64,000 bases of DNA from JAEXZL01 sp049943125 (GTDB lineage Bacteria; Bacillota; Clostridia; Clostridiales; Clostridiaceae). Positions 41,851 to 50,663 of this stretch are shown here, piece after piece. A program made the position numbers and the translations under genes. Below the pieces are notes generated by a model, which did not search any database, was not told the origin of the DNA, and was given only the letters and a program-made list of their open reading frames with translations. How positions within the stretch are numbered: position 1 is the first letter of the stretch; each line of letters starts with the position of its first letter. Where the stretch lies: NCBI RefSeq assembly GCF_049943125.1, contig NZ_CP188040.1, forward strand, positions 310,001 through 374,000, written 5' to 3'.

Positions 41851-43026
41851 TCACTTTTCATAGACTCCCCTAATTAAAGCCTTTCCTGCCTTAACATGAA
41901 TTTTCCCTTTAGCTATAACTTGATTTATAGTCAAATCCTCTTTATGAAGGAGAACAATATCTGCATCCTTTCCGGCTTCTATTGCACCTTTTTGCTTCAG
42001 CTTAAATATTCTTGCTGGATTAGTGGTAACAGTCTTCAAAGCCTTTTCTAGGGGAATATTATATTCCTGAACAGCAGCCCTCACTTCCTTAAATAGAGAA
42101 TCCACAGAGCATATGCCAAGACCTACAATCTCATTAGCTGAATTAAAAGTCGGTAAGCTGCCATTACCATCAGAGGAAAAGGTGATATTATCCTCTGAAA
42201 CACCAGCTCTTATAAGCTCCTGTAAGGCTTCTGATGCCCTGAGCTCTCCTTCTTCCATATCCTCTGGATTAAAGCTGGTGGTGAGGTCTACATTCCCCCC
42301 CAGCTTAGCAAATTTAACAGCTTCACTAAACACCTTCCCTTCTCTGTTACAGTGAGTTGGGAGGACCTGCTTCACCGGAAGCTCTGTTTCCTCCATGAGC
42401 TTAAAAAGATATTGTAATTTCTTCTTTCCAGTGCCTAAATGAATATTTACTACACCGCTTTTCCCTGAAAGCATACCTCCCACTCTAGCTAAGGCCACCG
42501 TCCTTATAAATTCCTCAAAGGTAGGCTGGGAGGAACGATGATCAGACAAGGCAATTTCTCCTACACCTATAACCTTATCAATGAGCATGATATCCTCTTT
42601 AATACTTCTAGTTAAAGGCTTCACGGGAATTTCGTAGCTACCTGAATATATATAAGTAGTAATTCCTTCTTCTTCAAGTCCACATGCCTTAGCATAGAGG
42701 CTGGTGAGCTCTCTACAAACATTATCTGTTCCCAAGCAGCCTATAACAGTAGTTATACCTGCTGTGGTAATTTGTGATAGCTGGATTTCTGGTGTCCTTG
42801 TAGCAAAGCCGCCTTCTCCTCCACCTCCAGTTATATGTACATGATTGTCTATAAGGCCTGGTACCAACAAAAGTCCCTTACCATCTATCACTTCTATATC
42901 TATAAAATTCTCAGGCACCTTTAAATCATCATATAATCCTTCAATTTTATCCCCAGCTATAACAACAGTTTTTACACCTAAATATTCTGGAGCATACACC
43001 TCAGCATTCCTTATAACCTTAAGCAT
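41851..43026 (-). CDS. iadA: Beta-aspartyl (isoaspartyl) dipeptidase
   Basis: A 391-residue amidohydrolase. It cleaves isoaspartyl dipeptides left from damaged proteins. Visible motifs are the metal site LVPGLIDNHVHITGGGGEGG near residue 57, GVGEIALSDHRSSQPT near residue 160, HLGTGKKKLQ, LPTHCNR and the Asp in TFSSDGNGSLP. AGGTG precedes the start. It lies 42 bases after the PAP2 gene but is probably independent. The function fits an amino-acid and peptide fermenter. Confidence 0.93.
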   Translation of the reverse strand: MLKVIRNAEVYAPEYLGVKTVVIAGDKIEGLYDDLKVPENFIDIEVIDGKGLLLVPGLIDNHVHITGGGGEGGFATRTPEIQLSQITTAGITTVIGCLGTDNVCRELTSLYAKACGLEEEGITTYIYSGSYEIPVKPLTRSIKEDIMLIDKVIGVGEIALSDHRSSQPTFEEFIRTVALARVGGMLSGKSGVVNIHLGTGKKKLQYLFKLMEETELPVKQVLPTHCNREGKVFSEAVKFAKLGGNVDLTTSFNPEDMEEGELRASEALQELIRAGVSEDNITFSSDGNGSLPTFNSANEIVGLGICSVDSLFKEVRAAVQEYNIPLEKALKTVTTNPARIFKLKQKGAIEAGKDADIVLLHKEDLTINQVIAKGKIHVKAGKALIRGVYEK

Positions 43027-43068
43027 ATTTCACCTCATTCCTTGTCTCAAGGATATTAATTATTAAAC

Positions 43069-43632
43069 CTATAGGGTAGTTTTTTCATTTTTACTATCTG
43101 TTATTCTATTATAAATTAATTGTGCAATCTTAGCGCTTAAAACACCTAACAGAATACCTCCTACTATATCTGATGGATAATGTACCATTAAATACAGCCT
43201 AGAAAAGGCAATCAAGGCCGCTAATATCAAGAAATACTTGCCATACCCTTTAATATTAGCTGCCAGGGCTGAAGCCGCAGCAAAGGAAGAGCCAGTATGT
43301 CCCGACGGAAAGGAAAAGCTTGAGGGCTCAGGGATTAACAGCTTTATCCCTTCATTATTTACAAAAGGACGAGCTCTTTGTATTATATTTTTAATAACAA
43401 CCTCTCCTAAAAAGGTAGTTACTAATAGAGCCATCAAAGCTACAATCCCAGCCTTCCTATACCTCTTTGTAATAATTAATATAAGAGATATAGCAATCCA
43501 TATCATTCCACTATCCCCTAAGGATGTAATAAAAGGCATTGCCCTATCCATAAAATCACTCTGGAAAATCTCCTGAATACCTCTCAAAATATCTATATCT
43601 AATTCATTAAAAAATCTCACAATATCCTGCAC
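43069..43632 (-). CDS. PAP2-superfamily membrane phosphatase
   Basis: A 187-residue membrane protein with five or six helices and the three acid-phosphatase motifs: KNIIQRARP, PSGHTGSS and SRLYLMVHYPSDIVGG, whose two His residues are catalytic. It is likely an undecaprenyl-pyrophosphate or lipid phosphatase (BcrC/PgpB type) acting at the outer face of the membrane. Its upstream region leads into the pyrimidine tract C. Confidence 0.9.
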   Translation of the reverse strand: MQDIVRFFNELDIDILRGIQEIFQSDFMDRAMPFITSLGDSGMIWIAISLILIITKRYRKAGIVALMALLVTTFLGEVVIKNIIQRARPFVNNEGIKLLIPEPSSFSFPSGHTGSSFAAASALAANIKGYGKYFLILAALIAFSRLYLMVHYPSDIVGGILLGVLSAKIAQLIYNRITDSKNEKTTL

Positions 43633-43794
43633 GTAACCACCTCCATATTTTCTACAAAATCAATTAATACCGCAGCCATCCTTCAGCCATATACTACATC
43701 ATATAATAATCATTATATTTATAATTATCACTCATTACAACTTTCCACATCCTTAATATAAGCTATCTCATTATATCTATCCAATCATACACTT

Positions 43795-44098
43795 ATCTTC
43801 TAAATCTTTTGCTCTTATCTTTCATCTCTTCACTCGTCTCTCATACTTCTTAGTTTTCACTTCTTAACTGCTTTTGCTCTTTTCAACTCTTACCTCTTAG
43901 CCCTTATCTCTTAACTTCTTTTCTCTATTCTCTTTTCTCTGCTCTTCCAACTCTTACCTCTTACCTTTTACCTCTTAGTTGCTCTTCTCTCTTCAACTCT
44001 TATCTCTTACCTTTTAGTTCTTAGCTCCTCTCCTCTATTCTCTATTCTCTATTCTCTATTCTCTCTTCTCTATTCTCTGCTCTTCTCTCTTACCTTTA
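43795..44098. repeat. Pyrimidine-rich heptamer tract C
   Basis: About 300 bases of the same word set as tracts A, B and D (CTCTTAC, CTCTTAG, TTTTCAACTCTTAC, TATTCTC). Four TATTCTC units are in perfect tandem near 44035-44065. Unlike the other three tracts it lies between the 5' ends of two genes (PAP2 leftward, HxlR rightward), not at a 3' end. The flanking bases 43633-43794 are AT-rich and hold the PAP2 upstream region only. Confidence 0.85.
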
Positions 44099-44170
44099 GT
44101 AAGTAATCCTACTTAACTTATTTACTTTTATTAAATTAGTGATAAAATAAATTAAAAGAGGTGATATGTT

Positions 44171-44485
44171 ATGAGTAGAATGGAGCTTTGTCCTAAATTT
44201 GAAAAGGCCTTTCAGCTCTTAGGAAAAAAGTGGAATGGCCTCATAATTCAGTCCCTAATGGATGGTCCTAAACGATTTTCAGATATAAAGGCATTAATTC
44301 CTGAATTAAGTGATAGAATGCTTACAGAACGCTTTAAGGAGCTGGAAGCCGAAGAGATTGTTGTTAGAAGTGTTTATCCAGATATACCCGTTCGCATAGA
44401 GTATTCTCTTTCAGATAAAGGCCGTGATTTAAAAGCCTCCATGGATAATATACAGAAATGGGCAGAAAATTGGATTGATAAGTAA
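44171..44485 (+). CDS. HxlR-family transcriptional regulator
   Basis: A 104-residue winged-helix regulator. The family pattern is clear: CPKFEKAFQLLGKKWNGLII, then DGPKRFSDIKALIPELSDRMLTERFKELE as helix-turn-helix and VRIEYSLSDKG as wing. HxlR proteins respond to small electrophiles or redox signals. AGAGGTG precedes the start. It is followed by its own terminator, and the nearest downstream gene is the lactonase. Confidence 0.9.
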   Translation: MSRMELCPKFEKAFQLLGKKWNGLIIQSLMDGPKRFSDIKALIPELSDRMLTERFKELEAEEIVVRSVYPDIPVRIEYSLSDKGRDLKASMDNIQKWAENWIDK

Positions 44486-44510
44486 AAAAAGCGACTTAGT
44501 CGCTTTTTTT
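44484..44510 (+). terminator. Terminator after the HxlR gene
   Basis: AAAAAAAGCGAC, TTA, GTCGCTTTTTTT: a perfect GCGAC stem with a run of seven T immediately after the stop codon. Confidence 0.92.
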
Positions 44511-44627
44511 ACTTTATTGAAGCATTCGAACAAGAGGTTAAAATTATTTAAACAATCATAGAAAAGAAAGCAAGGATTTTTTTATAAGGTATAATTTATA
44601 TATATTGTTTACAACAGGAGGTTTCTA

Positions 44628-45728
44628 ATGGATAATAATAATTCTATTATAAGAGGCTATATAGGAACTTATACTCATGGAAAAAGCAAGGGAATTTATA
44701 CCTTTATATTTGATTTAAATAGTGGAGCCATCCAGGATATAGCTTTAGGGGCAGAGCTTCAGAACCCCACCTATACAGTAATTGATAATGAAAATAAATA
44801 CTTATATTCTGTAATAAAATCACCAGAGGAGAAAGACTTAGAAAGCAACGGTGTTGCTGCCTTTGCCATAAACTCTGATAATGGAAGACTGAGTCTCATT
44901 AACTTTGAAACCTTAATAGGTAAGTCTCCCTGTCATGTAAGTCTTGATAAAAACAGCAAATATCTCTTTTCCGCAAATTATCATGAAGGAACTGTTGCAA
45001 TCTTCCCAATAACCGATGAAGGCAGTATAGCTATACCTACAGAGGTAGTAAAGCATACGGGCTCAGGCCCAAATAAAGAAAGGCAGGAGGCTCCCCATGT
45101 TCATTTCACAGCTCTATCTCCTGATGAAAGATTTCTATTAGCTGTAGACCTAGGAACAGATAGAATAGAAGCTTATGATTTTAACTTCCAGTCAGGAAAG
45201 CTACAGCATAATCCAAGCCTATCTATAAGTCTACCTGGGGGAAGTGGTCCAAGACATCTTGCCTTCCATCCCAATGGCAGATATATATATGTGCTTACAG
45301 AGCTTTCCTGTGAGATTGTACTTCTAGAATATGATAGTAACAAATATTCAATTAATGCACTTCAAACCATCAGTGCTCTTCCTGAAAATTTTAAAGGCGA
45401 GAATACCGGTGCAGCCATAAGAATAACCCCTGATGGAAGATTCCTTTATGCATCCAACAGAGGGGATAACTCCTTGGCAGCCTTTTCTATAAATCAAGAA
45501 AATGGTGAGCTAACACTGATAGGCTTTTACAGTACCTTAGGAGATGGTCCTAGAGATTTTAATATAGATCCTACTGGTAAGTTTATTATAGCTGCTAACG
45601 AAAAAAGCAGTAGTGTCGTAGTATATTCCATAGATCAGGAAAATGGAAGCCTAAAAACCATCAGTGACCCTATAGAGGTCCCTAATCCTGTATCAGTAGA
45701 ATTTTTACATCTTATAGAGGAAGAATAA
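44628..45728 (+). CDS. Lactonase family protein (6-phosphogluconolactonase-like)
   Basis: A 366-residue seven-bladed beta-propeller of the Pgl/YkgB lactonase family. Markers are YIGTYTHGKSKGIYTF at the start, PHVHFTALSPDERFLLAVDLG in the middle, GSGPRHLAFHPNGRYIYV and FIIAANEKSSSVVVYSID in later blades. The family includes 6-phosphogluconolactonase and carboxymuconate-cyclising relatives; the reaction here is not certain. ACAGGAGG precedes the start. Confidence 0.88.
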   Translation: MDNNNSIIRGYIGTYTHGKSKGIYTFIFDLNSGAIQDIALGAELQNPTYTVIDNENKYLYSVIKSPEEKDLESNGVAAFAINSDNGRLSLINFETLIGKSPCHVSLDKNSKYLFSANYHEGTVAIFPITDEGSIAIPTEVVKHTGSGPNKERQEAPHVHFTALSPDERFLLAVDLGTDRIEAYDFNFQSGKLQHNPSLSISLPGGSGPRHLAFHPNGRYIYVLTELSCEIVLLEYDSNKYSINALQTISALPENFKGENTGAAIRITPDGRFLYASNRGDNSLAAFSINQENGELTLIGFYSTLGDGPRDFNIDPTGKFIIAANEKSSSVVVYSIDQENGSLKTISDPIEVPNPVSVEFLHLIEEE

Positions 45729-45737
45729 AAACAAAAT

Positions 45738-45780
45738 GCTCTGAAGCTAGATCTATGAGACCTATACTTCAGAGCCTTAT
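45738..45780 (+). terminator. Shared terminator of the lactonase and MATE genes
   Basis: GCTCTGAAG and CTTCAGAGC form a perfect stem over a 20-base loop between two convergent stop codons. TTATTTATTTT follows on the plus strand and ATTTTGTTTTT on the minus strand. Confidence 0.75.
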
Positions 45781-47139
45781 TTATTTTACAACTCTCACCT
45801 GCCATTTATTCTGCCTATAAATTATGAATCCATATATGCAGGTTATAAGATTACTAAAGCTCATGGAAAACCATATTCCTTCAGAGCCTATAGAGGTAAA
45901 ATATTTAAATATTAATATCATAGGTATCCTTATAAGCCACAGCCTTCCAACATCCATGGCCATGGAGTATTTAGTATGACCTGAGCCTTGAAATATTCCC
46001 TGAAAAATACTAAAAATCCCCATTAGTGGTGCAGAATAAGCGATGAACTGAAGAAAAGTAATACCCTCCTGAACTACTCCACCATCGTCCCCAGATTGCA
46101 TAAAGAACTCAATAATCTCTCTATCCCAAATAAGCATGGCTGCAAGCCCTAATAGTGATATAGCTAGAACAGAAATAGTTGATTTCTTTACTGCTTCCTT
46201 TACCCTAGAAAACTGTTCAGCCCCTAGGTTTTGTCCCACAATAGACGTAAGAGCCGAGCCTATTCCAGATGCAGGCTGCATTATTAAGCTAGTAATTCTG
46301 TTAACCATACCAAAGGCCGCTAAAGTTGCTGTTCCATAGGATGCAACAAAGCTATTTAAGATTATAAAGCCTAGAGCTGAGCCAGATTGTCCTAAAGAAG
46401 AAGGTACTGCTATAGAAATTATCTTTTTACCAATTTCTTTATTGAATCTAAAGCCTCTGAAGCTTACCTTTACTATTCCAGATTTTTTATAGAGCATAAA
46501 AAGACCAGCCATGGCTAAAAGAGCTTTACTGATAAGAGTAGCCCAGGCCGCTCCCGCCACTCCCATATTAAGATTAAATATAAATATAGGATCTAGAACA
46601 CAGTTTAAAATTGCACTTATCCCACTAAGTACCGTTGGGTACAAGGTATTTCCCTGGGCCTGCATTATAGAATTATAGTTAAAAAATAAAAACATAAATG
46701 GCATATCTAAAAATGTTATTCTCAAATATATGTTGCTATAAAAAGCTAACTCTCCTTTTCCTCCCATGGCTGCAATAACAAAAGGTGATGAAATATATCC
46801 AATTACTGCAAATACTATTGCTGCAATAAAGGATATAGCAATCATTTGCACAGCATATTCCCCAGCCTCCTTCATCTTTTCTGCTCCAATTAACTGTGAT
46901 ATTATAGCCGTTCCTGCTATAGATATACCCAAGCCTAGAGAAATAAACAAAAAATTCACCGGCCATACAAAGGAGGTTGCTGCAAACTCTGTAGGACCTA
47001 ACCGACTTACCCATAAGCCATCCACAAGGTTATAGGCAGTCTGTATAAGATTATTCACCATAATTGGAAGCGCTAAGATGAATATAACTCTATATATATT
47101 TCCATCCAATATCAGAAATCTTCTTTTAACTGTATCCAT
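45781..47139 (-). CDS. MATE-family efflux transporter
   Basis: A 452-residue, 12-helix MATE exporter (NorM/DinF superfamily). The start YRVIFILALPIMVNNLIQTAYNL and VDGLWVSRLGP, followed by the repeat start KKIISIAVPSSLGQSGSALG, are typical. The ATG at 47139 has AAAGGAT at proper spacing; an ATG six codons upstream is less likely. It exports cationic or hydrophobic compounds using a sodium or proton gradient; the substrate is unknown. Confidence 0.92.
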   Translation of the reverse strand: MDTVKRRFLILDGNIYRVIFILALPIMVNNLIQTAYNLVDGLWVSRLGPTEFAATSFVWPVNFLFISLGLGISIAGTAIISQLIGAEKMKEAGEYAVQMIAISFIAAIVFAVIGYISSPFVIAAMGGKGELAFYSNIYLRITFLDMPFMFLFFNYNSIMQAQGNTLYPTVLSGISAILNCVLDPIFIFNLNMGVAGAAWATLISKALLAMAGLFMLYKKSGIVKVSFRGFRFNKEIGKKIISIAVPSSLGQSGSALGFIILNSFVASYGTATLAAFGMVNRITSLIMQPASGIGSALTSIVGQNLGAEQFSRVKEAVKKSTISVLAISLLGLAAMLIWDREIIEFFMQSGDDGGVVQEGITFLQFIAYSAPLMGIFSIFQGIFQGSGHTKYSMAMDVGRLWLIRIPMILIFKYFTSIGSEGIWFSMSFSNLITCIYGFIIYRQNKWQVRVVK

Positions 47140-47249
47140 TCTTAAATATCCTTTCAAAAATCAGTCCTTATAAAATTATACATTAATTCAAATTATATCT
47201 AAAGAAAAAATATTTTTCTTATCTTATCGTACAAAAAGTCATAAATAAA

Positions 47250-47296
47250 ATATCCTATAAAAGGACTAGCTTTTCAGCTATCCTTTTATAGGATAT
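47250..47296 (-). terminator. Long hairpin between the PH-like and MATE genes
   Basis: ATATCCTATAAAAGGA pairs perfectly with its complement over a loop that can itself pair (TAGCTGAAAAGCTA). It lies about 100 bases after the PH-like gene. The T run is weak, so it may be a terminator or an RNA-stabilising fold. Confidence 0.6.
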
Positions 47297-47395
47297 ACAT
47301 AAAACAATTTAATTAGATCACTAAAAGTGTATATTCTAACTATTACTATATAAATATTTCCCAAGCCTTCTTAAGATTTACTTAAGAAAACGAAA

Positions 47396-47794
47396 TTATA
47401 CTGCATAAATATTTAATCCTTGAAGCTTATTCATAAAGGTAAAAGCGGATTCCTTCTGCTCGCTGAAGCCGAGAATAACGCTTGGAACTGTTCCCTTAAA
47501 AATTCTGCCATTCTTCCCTTCAATGGTTACAGTTTTTCCATTAATACTTTTGCTTGTTTTAAAGCCTTTAATATCCTCTAGGTTCACCGCTTTGAATTCT
47601 TTTTCATTATAAAAGGCAGTAACTCTCATAATTAATAATCTTTTATTTGTGATTGCTAAAAAATAATATTTATGAAGGAGGGTCATAAAATAATTCATCT
47701 TTTGAGCATATACAAGAACATCAATTGTTTCTCCCTCCTGCAGATATTTAGACAAACTATTTTCCATGAGTTCCCTGCTAAGTTTTAATGCCAT
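47396..47794 (-). CDS. PH-like domain protein
   Basis: A 132-residue protein with a bacterial pleckstrin-homology-like domain: a strand with YFLAITNKRLLIMRV, then NLEDIKGFKTSKSINGKTVTIEGKNGRIFKG and a closing amphipathic helix. There is no signal peptide or membrane helix. AGGAGG precedes the start. It follows the barstar gene by 86 bases. Function unknown; it may share the transcript with barnase-barstar. Confidence 0.7.
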   Translation of the reverse strand: MALKLSRELMENSLSKYLQEGETIDVLVYAQKMNYFMTLLHKYYFLAITNKRLLIMRVTAFYNEKEFKAVNLEDIKGFKTSKSINGKTVTIEGKNGRIFKGTVPSVILGFSEQKESAFTFMNKLQGLNIYAV

Positions 47795-47880
47795 AAAAAA
47801 CCTCCTATAAGATACAATTTATTAAATAAATTTTATCATATAAGAGTTATTATCGGTTATTAATAATATGTAAAAAATAA

Positions 47881-48159
47881 CTATTCTTCTATTGTATAGA
47901 AAATTTTATTTACTAGCATTTCAGAAGCTCTTTCAATAACTTTTGAAGTCTTAACGGCATAGGCTCCAATATTCTTTTCAGTTATGTTAAAATCCCTCCA
48001 TATAATTCTTATAGGTAAATCAATCTCCCCTGTAAGCACATCCCAGAGAGCATCTAAATTTTTACCATAATGATTCGAAATACCTAAAGCCTCCTGGAAT
48101 ATCCTATGAAGCTCCTCTCTAGAATCTATTAAAGCTCCTTCAATTATTATTTCCTTCAA
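47881..48159 (-). CDS. Barstar-family ribonuclease inhibitor
   Basis: A 92-residue barstar-fold protein: the start KEIIIEGALIDSREELHRIFQEAL, the conserved helix HYGKNLDALWDVLTG and the strand pattern of the family (PIRIIWRDF) match well. The Asp in NLDALWD corresponds to the barstar residues that cap the barnase active site. It lies 29 bases after the barnase gene and is its immunity protein in the cytoplasm. Confidence 0.93.
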   Translation of the reverse strand: MKEIIIEGALIDSREELHRIFQEALGISNHYGKNLDALWDVLTGEIDLPIRIIWRDFNITEKNIGAYAVKTSKVIERASEMLVNKIFYTIEE

Positions 48160-48188
48160 AATAACCCTCCTTAATCATAAAGCTTATC

Positions 48189-48689
48189 TTAATCAGTATA
48201 TTCCGTGAAGCTTTCATAATGGTCTGTAGTCATATATATGAGTCCATCATTAGAATAGACTATCCTATCAGCTCCTCGTCTGCCTCCCTTATAATTAATA
48301 TCACACTCATACCAAACTCTACCATCTTTTTCTGGCAGAAGCCCCTCATAATTTCCAAAGTAATCACCACCGATGCTCTTACCCTCTGCATAATCCCACA
48401 GATCTCTACCAGAATCCCAACCAAGGCTTCTTGCTTCTTTTTTTGTTATAAAGTTCGATGGAAGCTTATTATAAAGCTTAATATATTGTGCTACACTTTC
48501 AAAATCATCATAGCTCTCATCCTCAGCTACAGAAGAGTCAGTCTCTGACCCAGAATAATCGGAAATACTACTGCTGCCATCATCCATGAGAGCACTAAAA
48601 TCTTCAAAGAGCGTAGAACAACCAACTAAGCTTAAGGTCATCAATAAGGTCAAAAATATAGGTATAATTTTTTTAAAAATATGTCTCAT
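48189..48689 (-). CDS. Barnase-family ribonuclease with lipoprotein signal
   Basis: A 166-residue guanyl-preferring ribonuclease. The barnase domain spans about residues 66-164, with the catalytic residues in the right places: Glu128 (YECDINY), Arg142 (ADRIVYS) and His157 (TTDHYES), and KSIGGDYF as in barnase. The signal sequence ends in a lipobox, LVGC (Cys24), and is followed by an acidic, serine-rich linker of about 40 residues. So the enzyme should be tethered to the outer face of the membrane, unlike freely secreted barnase. The barstar gene is directly downstream. Confidence 0.93.
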   Translation of the reverse strand: MRHIFKKIIPIFLTLLMTLSLVGCSTLFEDFSALMDDGSSSISDYSGSETDSSVAEDESYDDFESVAQYIKLYNKLPSNFITKKEARSLGWDSGRDLWDYAEGKSIGGDYFGNYEGLLPEKDGRVWYECDINYKGGRRGADRIVYSNDGLIYMTTDHYESFTEYTD

Positions 48690-48780
48690 TTATTCTTCAG
48701 CTCCTTATAATATTATCTCTAATAATATTACTCTAAAATTCAAATATTTTAAACAAAAAACAATTCCATTAGCTTTAATA

Positions 48781-48788
48781 CCCCCCCC
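48781..48788 (-). repeat. G8 homopolymer upstream of the barnase gene
   Basis: Eight consecutive C on the plus strand (G on the coding strand) lie about 92 bases before the barnase start, in very AT-rich DNA and just after the terminator of the yclQ gene. Such runs slip readily and could alter the promoter spacing of the toxin-immunity pair. Confidence 0.6.
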
Positions 48789-48802
48789 TATTCATAGTAA
48801 AT

Positions 48803-48838
48803 AAAAAGAACCGAGGTCTTGGGGGCTCGGTTCTTTTC
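48803..48838 (-). terminator. Terminator after yclQ
   Basis: AAGAACCGAG and CTCGGTTCTT pair around a C-rich loop, followed on the minus strand by TTTTTATTT. It closes the siderophore operon. Confidence 0.88.
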
Positions 48839-48894
48839 TAAGCTCTTTATTTTATACTAACAGAATAAATATAAAGGTCTGTGATTATCTAATA

Positions 48895-49866
48895 TTATTT
48901 TACTGCTGAATGAACTTCTTCTATCATGCTTTGAAGAGAATTTACTCCACCACCTGCAAGATACCAATAGGTGGCATCAAGGTATATAATATTCCCTTCT
49001 TTATAGGCATTAGTGCTCTTAACTAAGTCATTCTCAAGAGACTGCTTAGCTGAGCTTGCTCCTTCAGTTCCTATTGCTGCACTTCTATCTATAACAAATA
49101 AGTAGTCAGGATTCTTTTCACTGATATATTCATAGCCAATAGCTTGTCCATGAGTAGAATTATCTAGGGTAGCATCTACTGCTTCGAAACCAAGGGCATC
49201 AACTAAAGCAAATCTTGAACCAGGTCCATAGGCACTGATATTACCATCATTAGCAAGGATAACTAAAGCCTTTTTACCCTCTGCTTCACTCTTAATAGCT
49301 TCACTAGCTTCAGCAACCTTAGTATCTATTTCAGCTACTACTTCACTAGCCTTATCTTCAACCTCGAAGATATCTGCTAAAGTAGAAATATTACTTTTAA
49401 TTGATTCAATATAATTAGCATTATCTAAAGCAACATTTATTGTTGGGGCTATTTCACTTAAATCCTCATAGAAATCTGCCTGTCTACCAGATATTATGAT
49501 TAAATCTGGCTCAAGCTCATATATTCCTTCTAAATCAGGCTCCTTTAAGCCTCCTATATCTCCATATTTATCATCGTTGTAAGCTGATAGATAATCTGGA
49601 AGGCTAGATTTTACAACACCTGCAACCTCAACCTCTAATGTATCTAGTATATCTAAAACACCAAGGTCAAAAACCACTACTGATTCTGGTTTTTCTGTTA
49701 TTGTTACCTCTCCTAATTGATGCTTTACTGTAACAGCTTCATAAGCTGCTGCTTCTGACGCTGCTCCTTTATTAGCATCTGAGGAATTGGCACTGCCATT
49801 TCCACAGCCTACTACCATAGCTCCTAACATAATTGCTGAAATAACTGATATTATTGTTTTTTTCAT
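48895..49866 (-). CDS. yclQ: Petrobactin/catecholate siderophore-binding lipoprotein (YclQ type)
   Basis: A 323-residue solute-binding lipoprotein. The signal ends in the lipobox VVGC. Segments match YclQ: KYGDIGGLKEPDLEGI, IISGRQADFYEDLSEIAPTI, SAYGPGSRFALVDALGF and NPDYLFVIDR. The ATG at 49866 follows AAGAGGTG, three codons inside the longest frame. It is the last gene of a yclN-O-P-Q operon in the same order as in Bacillus subtilis, where the system imports petrobactin-type iron chelates. Confidence 0.9.
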   Translation of the reverse strand: MKKTIISVISAIMLGAMVVGCGNGSANSSDANKGAASEAAAYEAVTVKHQLGEVTITEKPESVVVFDLGVLDILDTLEVEVAGVVKSSLPDYLSAYNDDKYGDIGGLKEPDLEGIYELEPDLIIISGRQADFYEDLSEIAPTINVALDNANYIESIKSNISTLADIFEVEDKASEVVAEIDTKVAEASEAIKSEAEGKKALVILANDGNISAYGPGSRFALVDALGFEAVDATLDNSTHGQAIGYEYISEKNPDYLFVIDRSAAIGTEGASSAKQSLENDLVKSTNAYKEGNIIYLDATYWYLAGGGVNSLQSMIEEVHSAVK

Positions 49867-49904
49867 TTTGTGCACCTCTTTTAATATTTTTTTATCAACA
49901 AAGT

Positions 49905-50663
49905 TTAAGAAAAATAATTGCAGATCTGTTTGCCTTCTACAGAATCTATCTGTATATCCAGATCATAAATATCCTTCAGGACATTGCTCCTGATTATTTC
50001 ATGAGTATTACCTTCTTTTATAATCCTGCCATTTTTAAGGGCTACTATATAATCAGAGTAGCAGGAGGCGAAATTAATATCATGAATTACTATGATTACT
50101 GTTTTATTCAGTTCATCCACTAGCTTTCTAAGAACCTTCATTATTTCTACTGAATGCTTCATATCTAGATTATTTAATGGTTCATCTAAAAATATATATT
50201 CAGTATCCTGAGCAATGGTCATGGCTATAAAGGCCATCTGTCTTTCTCCACCACTAAGCTCATCTATATATCTATTTTCAAAAGGTCTCAAATTCATATA
50301 ATCTAAGGCTTTATCAACCATTCTCTTATCTTCCTTGGTAAGCCTTCCTTGAGAGTAAGGAAACCTTCCAAAGCTTACAAGCTCTCTTACAGTTAACCTT
50401 ATATTCATGTAATTAGCTTGTCTTAAAATTGATATCTTTTTTGAAAGCTCATTTTTATTCCACTGGGATAATTCCTGATCTTCTATAAAAACCTCTCCAG
50501 CATTCTTACTTATAAGCCTACTAATCATAGAAAGAACAGTACTCTTTCCTGCTCCATTGGAACCAATAAAAGAAATAAGCTTTCCTTTTTCTAGGTTTAA
50601 AGATACGTCATCCACTACGGTTTTTTCACCATAGCTTTTAATTAGATTTCTAACCTTTATCAT
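49905..50663 (-). CDS. yclP: Iron-siderophore ABC transporter ATPase (YclP type)
   Basis: A 252-residue FecE/FepC-type ATPase: Walker A GSNGAGKSTVLS, signature LSGGERQM, Walker B YIFLDEPLNNLD and the H-loop VIIVIHDINFA. Its start overlaps the stop of the permease gene by 4 bases. It powers siderophore uptake with the YclN and YclO permeases. Confidence 0.94.
   Translation of the reverse strand: MIKVRNLIKSYGEKTVVDDVSLNLEKGKLISFIGSNGAGKSTVLSMISRLISKNAGEVFIEDQELSQWNKNELSKKISILRQANYMNIRLTVRELVSFGRFPYSQGRLTKEDKRMVDKALDYMNLRPFENRYIDELSGGERQMAFIAMTIAQDTEYIFLDEPLNNLDMKHSVEIMKVLRKLVDELNKTVIIVIHDINFASCYSDYIVALKNGRIIKEGNTHEIIRSNVLKDIYDLDIQIDSVEGKQICNYFS

Noticed and set aside
43795..44098. CRISPR array at the heptamer tracts
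   Set aside because: Units are only 6-8 bases, have no spacer pattern, and no cas genes are near.
46736..47014. Alternative frames inside the MATE, galK, ptb and iorA genes
   Set aside because: They overlap strongly supported genes in other frames, lack ribosome binding sites and have no domain signal.
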